Source of the DNA: Candidatus Cloacimonadota bacterium
GTDB taxonomy: Bacteria; Cloacimonadota; Cloacimonadia; Cloacimonadales; JAIOQZ01
Direction of reading: 5' to 3'
Assembly: GCA_021106755.1 (NCBI GenBank)
Contig: JAIOTM010000155.1
Coordinates: 1 to 11,146, forward strand
DNA: 11,146 bases
Position 1 is the first letter of the stretch; every line of letters starts with the position of its first letter. This document shows, in pieces, positions 1-6,956 of the stretch. The position numbers and the translations under genes were made by a program. A model generated the notes under the pieces. The model did not search any database. It worked only from the letters and a program-made list of their open reading frames with translations, and was not told the origin of the DNA.

Positions 1-568
1 ACAGACTCAAAACCGGACTTACCATAATGAAAAGAGTCATAGAAGACACATTTGTAACACTAAGCATCATCAGCCAGATAAACCCAATGGTCATCGCTGT
101 ACCGAGATCGGGTTCTACAAGTATCAGAATTATCGGCACGAAAAAACCTGTCAAAGAACGGTAAAAGGACTGGAAAGTTGTCGTATGCGACTTTGCAATC
201 CGTTTTGCCACAAATAATATTGTCGTCAACTTCGCCAATTCGGATGGCTGTATCTGAAAACCTGCCAGCCTCATCCAGCGATGCGAGCCTTTAATTTCCG
301 GTAGAAAAAGTACTATGCCCAAGAGCAAAAGTACTCCAATATAAGCCGGATCAATAAAAATCTCTTGTAGTCGCCATGGTATTTTCAATAAAACCAAGAC
401 TACAGTTAACGAAATCCCGACCCAAATCAACTGCCGCATGTAAAACCCGGCAACCGAAACCTCGTCACCGAACTTTGTCGCCGACGAAGTGTAGATACTG
501 ATAACGCCAAATATCATCAACAGTAGCCACAAGAAAATCAGGTAGTAATCATATTTTATATTATTCAT
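1..568 (-). CDS. rodA: RodA, SEDS peptidoglycan glycosyltransferase (N-terminal 189 residues; 3' end outside window)
   Basis: RodA polymerises lipid II into glycan strands in the inner membrane as the partner of PBP2 in the elongasome. The visible 189 residues begin MNNIKYDYYLIF at an ATG and hold several hydrophobic membrane segments. Two SEDS signatures are present: GSHRWMRL...QPSELAK around residues 95-115, and EPDLGTA around residue 155. These match the RodA/FtsW/SpoVE family. The stretch with the catalytic aspartate in a later loop lies beyond the window edge, so activity cannot be judged. The start is 17 nt downstream of the mrdA stop with no strong Shine-Dalgarno, so translation is probably coupled to mrdA. 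Its place directly after mrdA in an mre cluster argues for RodA rather than FtsW. Confidence 0.93.
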   Translation of the reverse strand, partial: MNNIKYDYYLIFLWLLLMIFGVISIYTSSATKFGDEVSVAGFYMRQLIWVGISLTVVLVLLKIPWRLQEIFIDPAYIGVLLLLGIVLFLPEIKGSHRWMRLAGFQIQPSELAKLTTILFVAKRIAKSHTTTFQSFYRSLTGFFVPIILILVEPDLGTAMTIGFIWLMMLSVTNVSSMTLFIMVSPVLSL

Positions 569-585
569 GTTTCTACACTATTTTG

Positions 586-2337
586 TCAAGGATTCGTTCG
601 CATATTTTTATCATAGTAGTCAATAATCGCTCTGGCAATGGGTGCGGCAATGCTTCCACCATGCCCCGCGTTCTCTACAAAGACAAGAAAAGAAATCTCA
701 GGTTGCTCCCATTTCGCGTATCCTGCAAACCAGGCGTGAGTCATTTTTCCAAACGGATTCTCCGCCGATCCGGTCTTGCCGAAAACATCAATATTTCTGA
801 ATCTCGTTGCTCCTCCCGTGCCTTTTTTTTCATTTACAACTTCCCATAGAGCGTTTTGAAGCAATGCTAATGTTTCTGCGGAAATAGGCAATTCAGCTTC
901 CCTGAGTTCCAACTCTGGCAGGTTAACACCAATAGTCCGTTTATACAGATAGGGCTGAATCCAGTTGCCATCCCGAGCCAACGCGTTGTAGTAACAGCAC
1001 ATTGCCAGCGGAGTTACCAGTATTTCGCCTTGCCCGATAGCAAGGTTAATTTTGTATCCCTTAATTGGAGCGTACTTTCCCATTCGCTTTTTATACCAGG
1101 CTGTGTTGGGGAAAAAGCCCGAACGTTCACCAGGGATGTCTATTCCGGTTGGATCAAGCACCATGTTATTGTAGCTGTGAGTGCGAAACTCTTCTAAGCT
1201 GAGACGAAGCGAAAGGTCGTAAAAGTACACATCGCAGGATTGCTTGATTGCGTTGGTAATATCTAACCTGCCGTGTCCGTACTCCCACCAGCAGGCATAA
1301 GAACGATTTCCAAGCGTGTAACTTCCGCTACAGAATGCCAGCTTTTCACCGGGAGTAATATGGTGTCCTTCCAATCCGGCAGACGCTGTTATAGTTTTGT
1401 AGATAGAGCCGGGTGGATAAGTAGCTTGTATTACCCTGTCAAGCATAGGTTTATCGGGATTATTAATTAGTGAAGCCCATAGTGCCACACTTATTCGACG
1501 CATAAAAATATTCTGATCGAAGCGGGGCCAGCTTACATTTGCGAGCAGTCCACCAGTGCGTACATCCATAACCACAACCGCTGCTTTACCGTAAGGCTCT
1601 AACTGTTCAGCAATACAGTCCTGCAAGCCAGCATCTATAGTAAGAATTAATTGTGTGCCGTGTGCTACCGGAGTACCCCTGATATGTTTTATCAGCCCAA
1701 GGTTTTTTCCACGGGCATCTACCTGCAACACTTCGAAACCGGAAGTTCCCCTCAGTAGCGATTCATACTGCTTTTCTATCCCTGTTTTTCCTATATAATC
1801 ATTGGGGGAGTACTCTTGTTTATCCAGTGTTTCGTATCTTTTTTTATCAACCTTTCCCACATGTCCCAGAAAATGTCCCGGTACAACATAATCCCGAATA
1901 TACTCTGTCTTGAGAACGAGTCCTGGAAATCTGTCAGAGTGTTCTGCCAGACTGACGTAAGTTGAGTAGTCTATATCACGCAGAATCGGAATTTGCCAGT
2001 AAGTTCGAAATCGGTTTTCGTGAATAATTTCAACTACTTCTTCCGCTTCAATCTCCGAGTAATCTGCTATCATCGCCGCAAGGTAACCTCTGTCCTTAAT
2101 AAACCCGGGAACAACATAGACTCCGAAAGCAAGTTTGTTTTTAACGAGGGGGCGGAATTCTCTGTCGTAGATTTCTCCCCTTACAGGTAATATTTTACGC
2201 AGACGGACATAATTGTTTTCGGCTATAACTTTGTAGTAATCTCCCTGCATAATCTGTGTTTGCATCAGAGAGTAGGCGAGAAACAAAAAGATTGCGGTGA
2301 GAATGTAGTCCGAGGGGAAGAATTTCTTATCTGACAT
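586..2337 (-). CDS. mrdA: Penicillin-binding protein 2 (elongation-specific peptidoglycan DD-transpeptidase)
   Basis: This class B PBP cross-links the lateral-wall peptidoglycan made by RodA. The 583-residue protein has one N-terminal membrane anchor (about residues 11-28) and then a pedestal region with the typical R-x-x-x-x-x-VRGEIYDR segment (about 47-59). The C-terminal transpeptidase domain carries all three penicillin-binding motifs: S311-I-Y-K314 (acylated serine) in YPPGSIYK, S367-C-D369, and K521-T-G523 in FGKTGSAENP. It is somewhat shorter than E. coli PBP2 (633). The ATG start overlaps the last 11 nt of mreD and has only a weak Shine-Dalgarno, which points to translational coupling. 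The next gene is rodA, its usual partner. Nothing suggests inactivation. Confidence 0.96.
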   Translation of the reverse strand: MSDKKFFPSDYILTAIFLFLAYSLMQTQIMQGDYYKVIAENNYVRLRKILPVRGEIYDREFRPLVKNKLAFGVYVVPGFIKDRGYLAAMIADYSEIEAEEVVEIIHENRFRTYWQIPILRDIDYSTYVSLAEHSDRFPGLVLKTEYIRDYVVPGHFLGHVGKVDKKRYETLDKQEYSPNDYIGKTGIEKQYESLLRGTSGFEVLQVDARGKNLGLIKHIRGTPVAHGTQLILTIDAGLQDCIAEQLEPYGKAAVVVMDVRTGGLLANVSWPRFDQNIFMRRISVALWASLINNPDKPMLDRVIQATYPPGSIYKTITASAGLEGHHITPGEKLAFCSGSYTLGNRSYACWWEYGHGRLDITNAIKQSCDVYFYDLSLRLSLEEFRTHSYNNMVLDPTGIDIPGERSGFFPNTAWYKKRMGKYAPIKGYKINLAIGQGEILVTPLAMCCYYNALARDGNWIQPYLYKRTIGVNLPELELREAELPISAETLALLQNALWEVVNEKKGTGGATRFRNIDVFGKTGSAENPFGKMTHAWFAGYAKWEQPEISFLVFVENAGHGGSIAAPIARAIIDYYDKNMRTNP

Positions 2338-2815
2338 TGAGGGTGATACGCAAATAACTTAGTAAATTGAAAAAGTAAACAAGTACAATCGTAATTCCGG
2401 TGTTATAGAAAACGTTGAGGACAAACAGATAAGGATTTGCTCCCACAATTTGAGTGGATATTAAAGAGAATAGAGTTGTAAGGGAAATATACGAAAAAAC
2501 TACAAGAAGAATACTCAGAGAGACACTGATAAGCTTTTCTTTGTTGATAGCCGCGTGATAGCGACTGATGAACCAGGCGACTGATAACAATACTGTTGTA
2601 TGTAATCCGAAGGTGCAGGGCATCTGAACATCAAAGGCGATAATAATGAAGAAAGTCAATACTGTCGCTGCAGTTTGCGACAACCTCGTGCTGATAAAAA
2701 TAACATAGGCTATAAGTAAGTTGGGAATGATTCCCGCAATCGCGATGTGAGGCGCGAATATAAACTGCGTATAGAGCATCAATAGTCCCAGCAGAAACAA
2801 CCCCGCTATTTTCAA
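2327..2815 (-). CDS. mreD: MreD, rod-shape-determining inner-membrane protein
   Basis: MreD is a small polytopic membrane protein of the elongasome that works with MreC to link MreB to PBP2/RodA. The 162-residue product is almost wholly hydrophobic, with about five or six predicted membrane helices. It has an IIPNLLIAYVIF segment near residues 29-40 that fits the conserved proline region of MreD. The primary sequence of this family is weakly conserved, so the call rests on size, hydrophobicity and position between mreC and mrdA. The start is a TTG inside a TTGA overlap with the upstream stop codon (4 nt), a classic coupled arrangement. The 3' end overlaps mrdA by 11 nt. Confidence 0.85.
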   Translation of the reverse strand: MKIAGLFLLGLLMLYTQFIFAPHIAIAGIIPNLLIAYVIFISTRLSQTAATVLTFFIIIAFDVQMPCTFGLHTTVLLSVAWFISRYHAAINKEKLISVSLSILLVVFSYISLTTLFSLISTQIVGANPYLFVLNVFYNTGITIVLVYFFNLLSYLRITLNVR

Positions 2816-3402
2816 GCTTTCCGCCGGATAATACAGATTGGAGTGAGTTGGTCTTCCTGTCCCTGCGGATTATCCCGCATCACAGCTTCCGCGAAATATT
2901 TATTTAACCCGTCGCTACCACCAAGTAGCCAGCTTCCGCCGATATCGTTGATGTCCATAACGCCAGTCTCGAATCCCAACACTTTTTTTACTCTTTGTGA
3001 GAATCCTGTTGGATTAGCGGGTCCTTTAAGTACACGGTTACTAAAGCCGGGTACCGGGCTGGTTGAAGCTGCATCGATTGTAGCAGCCTGCATTCCGGCA
3101 ACGCGGTAGAAATCTCCTTTGCGACCGATTAGTTTTCCCAAAGCACCTACTGCCGCCGCGAAAAGAATCCGGCACGAGCCTGTTTCATCAATCGCGCATT
3201 GCATGGATTCGGGAGCACGTAGTCCAATCCCATACGGTACTTTCGCGACAAATCGCCATAAAATACGTGCTAACAGACCTATCTGAATATCGTCAACAAG
3301 TACTGCCCGTCCCTGAGTAATAGCGAGAGGGCTTTCACTTACAGTAATAATGTCTCCCGGTTGCAAATGTGGCACAGCATATTGCCGGATTACCTCCAGC
3401 AT
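2812..3402 (-). CDS. Coenzyme F420-0:L-glutamate ligase (CofE/FbiB)-like domain protein
   Basis: The 196-residue protein resembles the bacterial CofE-like family, whose characterised members attach gamma-linked glutamate to F420-0 using GTP. Recognisable pieces in order are PGD (15-17), SPLAITQGR (24-32, the family's K/S-x-x-AxxQGR region), VPGFSNRVLKGPANP (about 117-131), DINDIGG (150-156), RDNPQGQ (176-182) and the terminal TPICIIR (187-193). It is shorter at the N terminus than most relatives, and a TAA lies in frame ten codons upstream, so the ATG at 3402 is the first available start. It lies 63 nt after mreC and overlaps mreD by 4 nt, so it is probably cotranscribed with cell-shape genes. 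No other F420 gene is visible. The substrate is unknown and the name describes homology only. Confidence 0.65.
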   Translation of the reverse strand: MLEVIRQYAVPHLQPGDIITVSESPLAITQGRAVLVDDIQIGLLARILWRFVAKVPYGIGLRAPESMQCAIDETGSCRILFAAAVGALGKLIGRKGDFYRVAGMQAATIDAASTSPVPGFSNRVLKGPANPTGFSQRVKKVLGFETGVMDINDIGGSWLLGGSDGLNKYFAEAVMRDNPQGQEDQLTPICIIRRKA

Positions 3403-3465
3403 ATCGTCATTATCGGAAAGATATGTGTTTTAATGGGAAATCGTAGAAAAGTCCGATGAAAAACT

Positions 3466-3759
3466 TCAATCGGAGATGGTGTCATATTGTTCCTCCTTAG
3501 TAGGTGGTAGAATAATTACCTGTTCAAGGTTGCTTATGTCAACAAATGGGATGAAAATCGCGCTCATATAGACGGCGTCCGGTGCCTGCTGTATCTTTTT
3601 CACCGTACCGACCCGAAAACCTTTGGGAAACACGGTTGAGATGTTGCTGGTAATCAAAGTATCGCCCGACTGTATATCTGATCCAGTAGGGATAAGCGTC
3701 ATCATTGAGACACCCATTTTGTTCTCAAGTAATCCCTGTACTCTGGAACGCTTATTCAT
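3466..3759 (-). CDS. mreC: MreC, C-terminal fragment downstream of an in-frame stop
   Basis: This fragment is in the same reading frame as the upstream mreC fragment and is separated from it by one TAA and five sense codons (CRLGL). It continues the MreC beta-barrel domain: NKRSRVQGLLEN fits the region where MreC proteins read roughly SRVQGIL, followed by GDTLITSN, FPKGFRVGTVKK and a hydrophilic tail. It would start at the ATG at 3757-3759, soon after the stop, so termination-reinitiation could make a separate 97-residue polypeptide; only a weak GGGA lies before it. If the TAA is a sequencing error or is read through, this is simply the second part of a MreC of about 258 residues. It ends 63 nt before the CofE-like gene. 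Confidence 0.75.
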   Translation of the reverse strand: MNKRSRVQGLLENKMGVSMMTLIPTGSDIQSGDTLITSNISTVFPKGFRVGTVKKIQQAPDAVYMSAIFIPFVDISNLEQVIILPPTKEEQYDTISD

Positions 3760-3774
3760 CAGTCCCAGCCGGCA

Positions 3775-3777
3775 TTA
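3775..3777 (-). other. In-frame TAA interrupting mreC
   Basis: On the minus strand the codons read AAT CAT ACG TAA TGC CGG CTG GGA CTG ATG. The frame is unchanged on both sides: 465 nt from the GTG to the stop, then open to 3466. A single substitution, for example from TCA, CAA, GAA, AAA, TTA, TAT or TAC, would explain it. No insertion or deletion is needed. Confidence 0.9.
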
Positions 3778-4242
3778 CGTATGATTGAACGGCATAATGA
3801 TACTGTGCTTCGGACCTGTACTAGTAATCTTGCCTACGATTCCCGCACTGCCGAGAACTGGTGCGCCAGTCCGGATACCGTGCCAGATACCTTTATCAAT
3901 GATTATATTTCGGTTTATGTACTCGCCTGAGAAACCTACTACATCTGCTATGGAAAAATTGTCTAACTCCATATTTCGGGAGGTAAGAACAGCACCTTGT
4001 CTGTTCAGGTGGTTTTCCAATTTTACCTGGTCAATTAATAGGCTGGCAACCTGTTTCTCCAGAATTTCGGACCTGGAAATGGCGTTCTGTATTTTGCTGA
4101 TGTAAGTCAATGAGTTTACAAATGGTAATAAGATTGTTTTACTGACGATATCTGCTTTTTGTAACCGGAAGCTATTACTCCCAAAGTAAAAGAACAGGCT
4201 GACAGTGAGGAGTAATATCGGAACGATGTGCCTGTTTCGCAC
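3775..4242 (-). CDS. mreC: MreC, N-terminal fragment (155 residues, ends at in-frame TAA)
   Basis: MreC is the periplasmic elongasome scaffold that binds and activates PBP2. This fragment has a short cytoplasmic N terminus, one membrane anchor (about residues 6-21), an amphipathic coiled-coil stretch (about 45-85) and the start of the beta-domain (ADVVGFSGEYINRNIIIDKG, then GAPVLGSAGIVGKI at about 127-139). It stops after PFNHT at a TAA, where normal MreC continues. The start is GTG, 5 nt after the mreB stop, with little Shine-Dalgarno, as expected for coupled translation. The sequence on both sides of the stop is well conserved and in frame, so the interruption looks recent or artefactual rather than long-standing decay. 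Confidence 0.82.
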   Translation of the reverse strand: MRNRHIVPILLLTVSLFFYFGSNSFRLQKADIVSKTILLPFVNSLTYISKIQNAISRSEILEKQVASLLIDQVKLENHLNRQGAVLTSRNMELDNFSIADVVGFSGEYINRNIIIDKGIWHGIRTGAPVLGSAGIVGKITSTGPKHSIIMPFNHT

Positions 4243-4247
4243 TGTAG

Positions 4248-5282
4248 TTAGTTGTCGATTTTTTTGATAAGGACTTCGCGGAAGTTAGCGAGGTCGTCCA
4301 GAATTCTTCCACTGCCTTTTACCACGCAGGTCAGGCTTTCTTCAACAACGTGAACGGGAAGGTCAACAATCTCCCGGATTTTCTTGTCTAATCCTTTGAG
4401 TTTGGCTCCTCCTCCGGTAAGGACAATTCCCCGCTCGGCTATATCCGCGGCAAGTTCCGGTGCTGTTTTCTCAAATAAGTGTTTTACGGCATCTATCATA
4501 GAGTCAATTGTTTCAGATAATGCTTCGCGGATATCTTCCGAAGTAACTTCCACCGTAATTGGGTATCCTGTAAACATATCTCTGCCGCGTACTTTTATTC
4601 TCATCTCTTCATCAAGGGGATAGGCAGAGCCGATTTCTTTCTTGATACTTTCCGCAGTCTGGATGCCAACATGAACGTTATTCTTTTTGCGCAGATAACT
4701 GATAATTGCCTGATCCATCATGTCTCCGCCTACGCGGATAGAAGTGTGTACAACAATATGTGATAAAGAGATAATAGCTATTTCAGTCGTTCCGCCCCCA
4801 ATATCCATAACTAAGTTTCCAAATGGTTTCTGGATAGGTAAATCGGCTCCAATTGCCGCCGCGACAGGCTCTGAAACAAGGAAAACTTCCCTCGCTCCGG
4901 CGTGAAGCGCACTGTCTCGTACAGCACGTTTTTCCACTTCTGTAATGCCGGAAGGAACGCACACAATAACTCGTGGTTTAATTAACAGCTTCTTCTTCTG
5001 CGCTCGCAGAATCAGATCGCGCAACATTATTTCCGTTACCTGGAAATCCGCGATAACACCGTCTTTCATAGGTTTGATTACCCTGACTTCATCCGGGTTT
5101 TTGCCAAGCATGTCTTTGGCTTTCTGTCCAACTTCAAGAATTTTCTTACTATCTTTCGCGAGGGCAACAACCGAAGGTTCGTCAATCACTATACCGTAAC
5201 CTTTACGATAAACCAGAGTATTTGCAGTTCCAAGATCGATAGCAATATCGTTTGTAAGCAAATCGAATAATTTTTTAAACAT
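4248..5282 (-). CDS. mreB: MreB, actin-like rod-shape-determining protein
   Basis: MreB polymerises into membrane-bound filaments that steer elongasome movement. The 344-residue protein starts MFKKLFDLLTNDIAIDLGTANT, with a short amphipathic N-terminal helix typical of Gram-negative MreB. Actin-fold ATP-binding motifs are intact: DLGTANT (16-22, phosphate 1), DIGGGTTE (160-167, phosphate 2) and TGGGA (289-293, adenosine). EPVAAAIG (138-145) is also present. I chose the ATG at 5280-5282 because a perfect CGGAGG Shine-Dalgarno lies 6 nt upstream and the family starts here. An in-frame GTG at 5304-5306 would add eight residues but would place the Shine-Dalgarno inside the gene. It is first in the mre/mrd operon, and mreC begins 5 nt after its stop. 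Confidence 0.97.
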   Translation of the reverse strand: MFKKLFDLLTNDIAIDLGTANTLVYRKGYGIVIDEPSVVALAKDSKKILEVGQKAKDMLGKNPDEVRVIKPMKDGVIADFQVTEIMLRDLILRAQKKKLLIKPRVIVCVPSGITEVEKRAVRDSALHAGAREVFLVSEPVAAAIGADLPIQKPFGNLVMDIGGGTTEIAIISLSHIVVHTSIRVGGDMMDQAIISYLRKKNNVHVGIQTAESIKKEIGSAYPLDEEMRIKVRGRDMFTGYPITVEVTSEDIREALSETIDSMIDAVKHLFEKTAPELAADIAERGIVLTGGGAKLKGLDKKIREIVDLPVHVVEESLTCVVKGSGRILDDLANFREVLIKKIDN

Positions 5283-5293
5283 CAGAGTCCTCC

Positions 5294-5311
5294 GTTCGGA
5301 AATCACCGAAC
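5294..5311 (-). promoter_or_regulatory. Hairpin abutting the mreB Shine-Dalgarno
   Basis: Minus-strand reading GTTCGG TGATTT CCGAAC is a perfect 6-bp stem with a 6-nt loop, followed at once by GGAGG (5289-5293). A stem this close to the ribosome site could tune initiation of mreB. This is structural inference from the sequence only. Confidence 0.45.
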
Positions 5312-5326
5312 ATCAATCTTATGCGT

Positions 5327-5355
5327 AATATATACCAAGAATAACGAAGAAGCAA
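5327..5355 (-). promoter_or_regulatory. Candidate sigma70-type promoter for the mreB operon
   Basis: On the minus strand TTGCTT (5355-5350) is followed after exactly 17 nt by TATATT (5332-5327). The -10 matches 5 of 6 consensus bases and the -35 matches 3 of 6. Transcription would start near 5320, giving a leader of roughly 40 nt that contains the hairpin next to the Shine-Dalgarno. Confidence 0.45.
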
Positions 5356-5392
5356 TGCTTTGCCTGATTCCGTCAAGCAAAAACAGCAAAAA

Positions 5393-5420
5393 CTTGTTTG
5401 ACAGAACCAGATACTATAAC
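5393..5420 (+). promoter_or_regulatory. Candidate promoter for the D-2-hydroxyacid dehydrogenase gene
   Basis: TATAAC at 5415-5420 is a good -10 element (5 of 6). The best spaced upstream hexamer is CTTGTT (5393-5398, 16-nt spacer), which is a poor -35. A perfect TTGACA at 5398-5403 is too close to that -10 (11 nt). The leader would be short, about 20 nt, ending in a strong AAGGAG. Confidence 0.3.
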
Positions 5421-5446
5421 TTCATCTTGTCCTGAAGGAGTTATAA

Positions 5447-6424
5447 ATGAAACCAAAATGTTTTTTAACCCGAAAATTACCGCAACCCGCAATGGACAGA
5501 TTTTCGCTTACTTTCGACCTGAGCGTAAATCCTGACGACAGAGTGCTGACAAAAGATGAGATAGTCTCCGGCGTCCGTGATACCGACATTCTTGCTTGCC
5601 TTCTCACAGATACAATCGACGCTGATATTATGGACGCTGGCAAAAACCTCAAAGGAATAAGCAACTACGCCGTGGGCTACAACAACATTGATGTTGTTGC
5701 CGCTACCGCTCGAAAACTTCCGGTTTGCAACACTCCGGGCGTATTAACTGACACCACAGCGGACATGGCGTGGGCTTTGATTTTCTCCGTGGCAAGGCGC
5801 GTAGTGGAATCGGATACTTATACCCGCGCGGGAAAATTCAAAGGGTGGGGACCGTTGCACTTCCTCGGTGGTGATATTTCGGGAGCAGTGCTTGGAATAA
5901 TCGGGGCGGGAAGAATTGGAACAGCCATTGCAAAGCGCGCGGCAGGCTTTAATATGACAATTTTATATACCGACTTCCAACCAAATCTTTCGCTTGAAGA
6001 AACAACCGGAGCGAAGTTTGTAAATCAGAAAGAGCTTCTTAAAACCGCTGACTTTGTTTCCCTGCACGTACCACTGAACAAAGAAACACGCCATTTAATC
6101 AGTGCACCGGAACTGGAAATGATGAAATCAACTGCGTATCTCATTAACACCGCGCGTGGTCCGATTGTTGACGAGATTGCGTTAATAAAAGCTCTTAACA
6201 CAAATGTTATCGCTGGTGCCGGACTTGATGTTTACGAGTTAGAACCGGAACTGACACCCGGTCTGGCGAAATGCACGAATGCCGTGCTTACGCCACATAT
6301 AGCAAGTGCTTCTGTACAAACCCGCACCAAAATGGGACTGCTTTGCGTAGAAAACGCCATTGCCATGTACGAAGGCAGAAAGCCAAAGCATATTGTTAAT
6401 CCCGAAGTGCTGGGAAAGATTTGA
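5447..6424 (+). CDS. NAD-dependent D-2-hydroxyacid dehydrogenase (glyoxylate/hydroxypyruvate reductase type)
   Basis: Enzymes of this family reduce 2-oxo acids such as glyoxylate or hydroxypyruvate to D-2-hydroxy acids in the cytoplasm. The 325-residue protein has the expected length. It shows the split catalytic domain around a Rossmann domain with G153-x-G155-x-x-G158 (GIIGAGRIG). The catalytic triad is Arg237 (NTARG), Glu266 (YELEPE) and His284 (TPHIAS), with the usual 29- and 18-residue spacings. Asp176 at the end of the second Rossmann strand (ILYTD) suggests NAD rather than NADP. An AAGGAG ribosome site lies 6 nt before the ATG. The gene stands alone, divergent from mreB, with AT-rich non-coding DNA after it. 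Similar sequences are often called phosphoglycerate dehydrogenase, but there is no ACT domain. The exact substrate is open. Confidence 0.9.
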   Translation: MKPKCFLTRKLPQPAMDRFSLTFDLSVNPDDRVLTKDEIVSGVRDTDILACLLTDTIDADIMDAGKNLKGISNYAVGYNNIDVVAATARKLPVCNTPGVLTDTTADMAWALIFSVARRVVESDTYTRAGKFKGWGPLHFLGGDISGAVLGIIGAGRIGTAIAKRAAGFNMTILYTDFQPNLSLEETTGAKFVNQKELLKTADFVSLHVPLNKETRHLISAPELEMMKSTAYLINTARGPIVDEIALIKALNTNVIAGAGLDVYELEPELTPGLAKCTNAVLTPHIASASVQTRTKMGLLCVENAIAMYEGRKPKHIVNPEVLGKI

Positions 6425-6493
6425 ATAGATGGGATTGCCTGAAACAGGATTTACGTCACCGTTCGTTGAGACAAGGAACAACTGAGTACAATC
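6425..6493. other. Non-coding stretch after the dehydrogenase gene
   Basis: I see no gene here. A small palindrome CCTGAAACAGG is present around 6439-6449, too short and without a T-run to be a convincing terminator. The right edge of this stretch (6483-6497) is one copy of a 15-bp near-identical direct repeat found again at 8257-8271. Confidence 0.4.
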
Positions 6494-6497
6494 TCTG
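6483..6497 (+). repeat. Direct repeat, left copy, at the edge of the AT-rich island
   Basis: TGAGTACAATCTCTG matches TGGGTACAATCTCTG at 8257-8271 in 14 of 15 positions, with the last 12 identical. The two copies bracket the segment with the tandem repeats, the HNH-like gene and the hairpins. Confidence 0.5.
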
Positions 6498-6650
6498 TCA
6501 GAATCATGATTTAAGACCATTTAAGATATTGGGGATATTTTAGAAGGGTAGGGAAGCTGTTCTTTCTTTTCTTCATATCTTCAATATCCCAAATTTCCTA
6601 ATAGACCATCACTTGAGAAGACTCAAGATGATGTAGCTGATTCAGACAAA
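6494..6650. repeat. MITE-like palindromic repeat, copy 1
   Basis: The first 105 nt (6494-6598) match copy 2 (6685-6789) at a constant offset of 191 nt, with only two substitutions. The left end reads TGTCAGAATCATGATTT. The right end, read on the other strand, begins TGTCTGAATCA, giving imperfect terminal inverted repeats. Copy 1 carries an extra segment of roughly 35 nt holding its own hairpin (6607-6633) that copy 2 lacks. Similar poly-A-flanked tails (GATTCAGACAAAAA...GAATTC) follow both copies. It has no coding potential. Confidence 0.75.
6607..6633. repeat. Hairpin inside repeat copy 1
   Basis: CATCA-CTTGAG, loop AAGA, CTCAAG-A-TGATG forms an 11-bp stem with one bulged A. No T-run follows, so it is not an obvious terminator. 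It is absent from copy 2, where CATCAC joins directly to GATTCAGAC. Confidence 0.6.
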
Positions 6651-6684
6651 AAGAATTCAAAAAAAATATGCAGTTTTTACTTCT

Positions 6685-6808
6685 TCTGTCAGAATCATGA
6701 TTTAAGACCATTGAAGATATTGGGGATATTTTAGAAGGGTAGGAAAGCTGTTCTTTCTTTTCTTCATATCTTCAATATCCCAAATTTCCCAACATCACGA
6801 TTCAGACA
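6685..6808. repeat. MITE-like palindromic repeat, copy 2
   Basis: This is the shorter copy of the tandem repeat. Its ends form imperfect terminal inverted repeats: 6687-6703 (TGTCAGAATCATGATTT) against the reverse complement of 6791-6808 (TGTCTGAATCGTGATGTT). Internally ATTGAAGATAT (6710-6720) pairs perfectly with ATATCTTCAAT (6766-6776). GGGATATT (6723-6730) can alternatively pair with AATATCCC (6774-6781). The transcript of either strand would fold into a long hairpin. Size of about 120 nt, inverted ends and absence of coding sequence fit a MITE or palindromic intergenic repeat. Confidence 0.72.
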
Positions 6809-6856
6809 AAAAAGAATTCAAAAAAATATAGTATTCAAACAAGAAGCAGAAATTGC

Positions 6857-6885
6857 TTGACGTTCGTAGGTTGAAGTACAATAAT
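6857..6885 (+). promoter_or_regulatory. Candidate promoter for the HNH-like gene
   Basis: TTGACG (6857-6862), a 17-nt spacer and AATAAT (6880-6885) each match 5 of 6 sigma70 consensus bases. Transcription would begin near 6892, about 65 nt before the ATG. This supports independent expression of the gene inside the island. Confidence 0.5.
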
Positions 6886-6956
6886 AAAAAAGAAAGGTAG
6901 ATATTGAAATAAGTGATAATGATAAAAAAAGGTGATTAGATTTTTGGAGCTATCAA

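Noticed and set aside
3775..3777. UAA reassigned as a sense codon in this organism
   Set aside because: mreB, mreD and ygeW end at TAA at the expected protein length, so TAA works as a stop here.
3760..3780. Programmed frameshift in mreC
   Set aside because: The two fragments are in the same frame; only a stop codon, not a shift, separates them.
5304..5306. GTG start eight codons upstream for mreB
   Set aside because: The strong CGGAGG ribosome site lies between it and the ATG at 5282, and the family begins at the MFKKLF residue.
5398..5403. Perfect TTGACA as the -35 of the dehydrogenase promoter
   Set aside because: With a 16-18 nt spacer the -10 position reads TTCATC or similar, and the good TATAAC is only 11 nt away, so this hexamer is wrongly placed.
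6494..6808. CRISPR array
   Set aside because: There are only two long copies (over 100 nt) with inverted ends and no regular short spacers, and no cas genes nearby.
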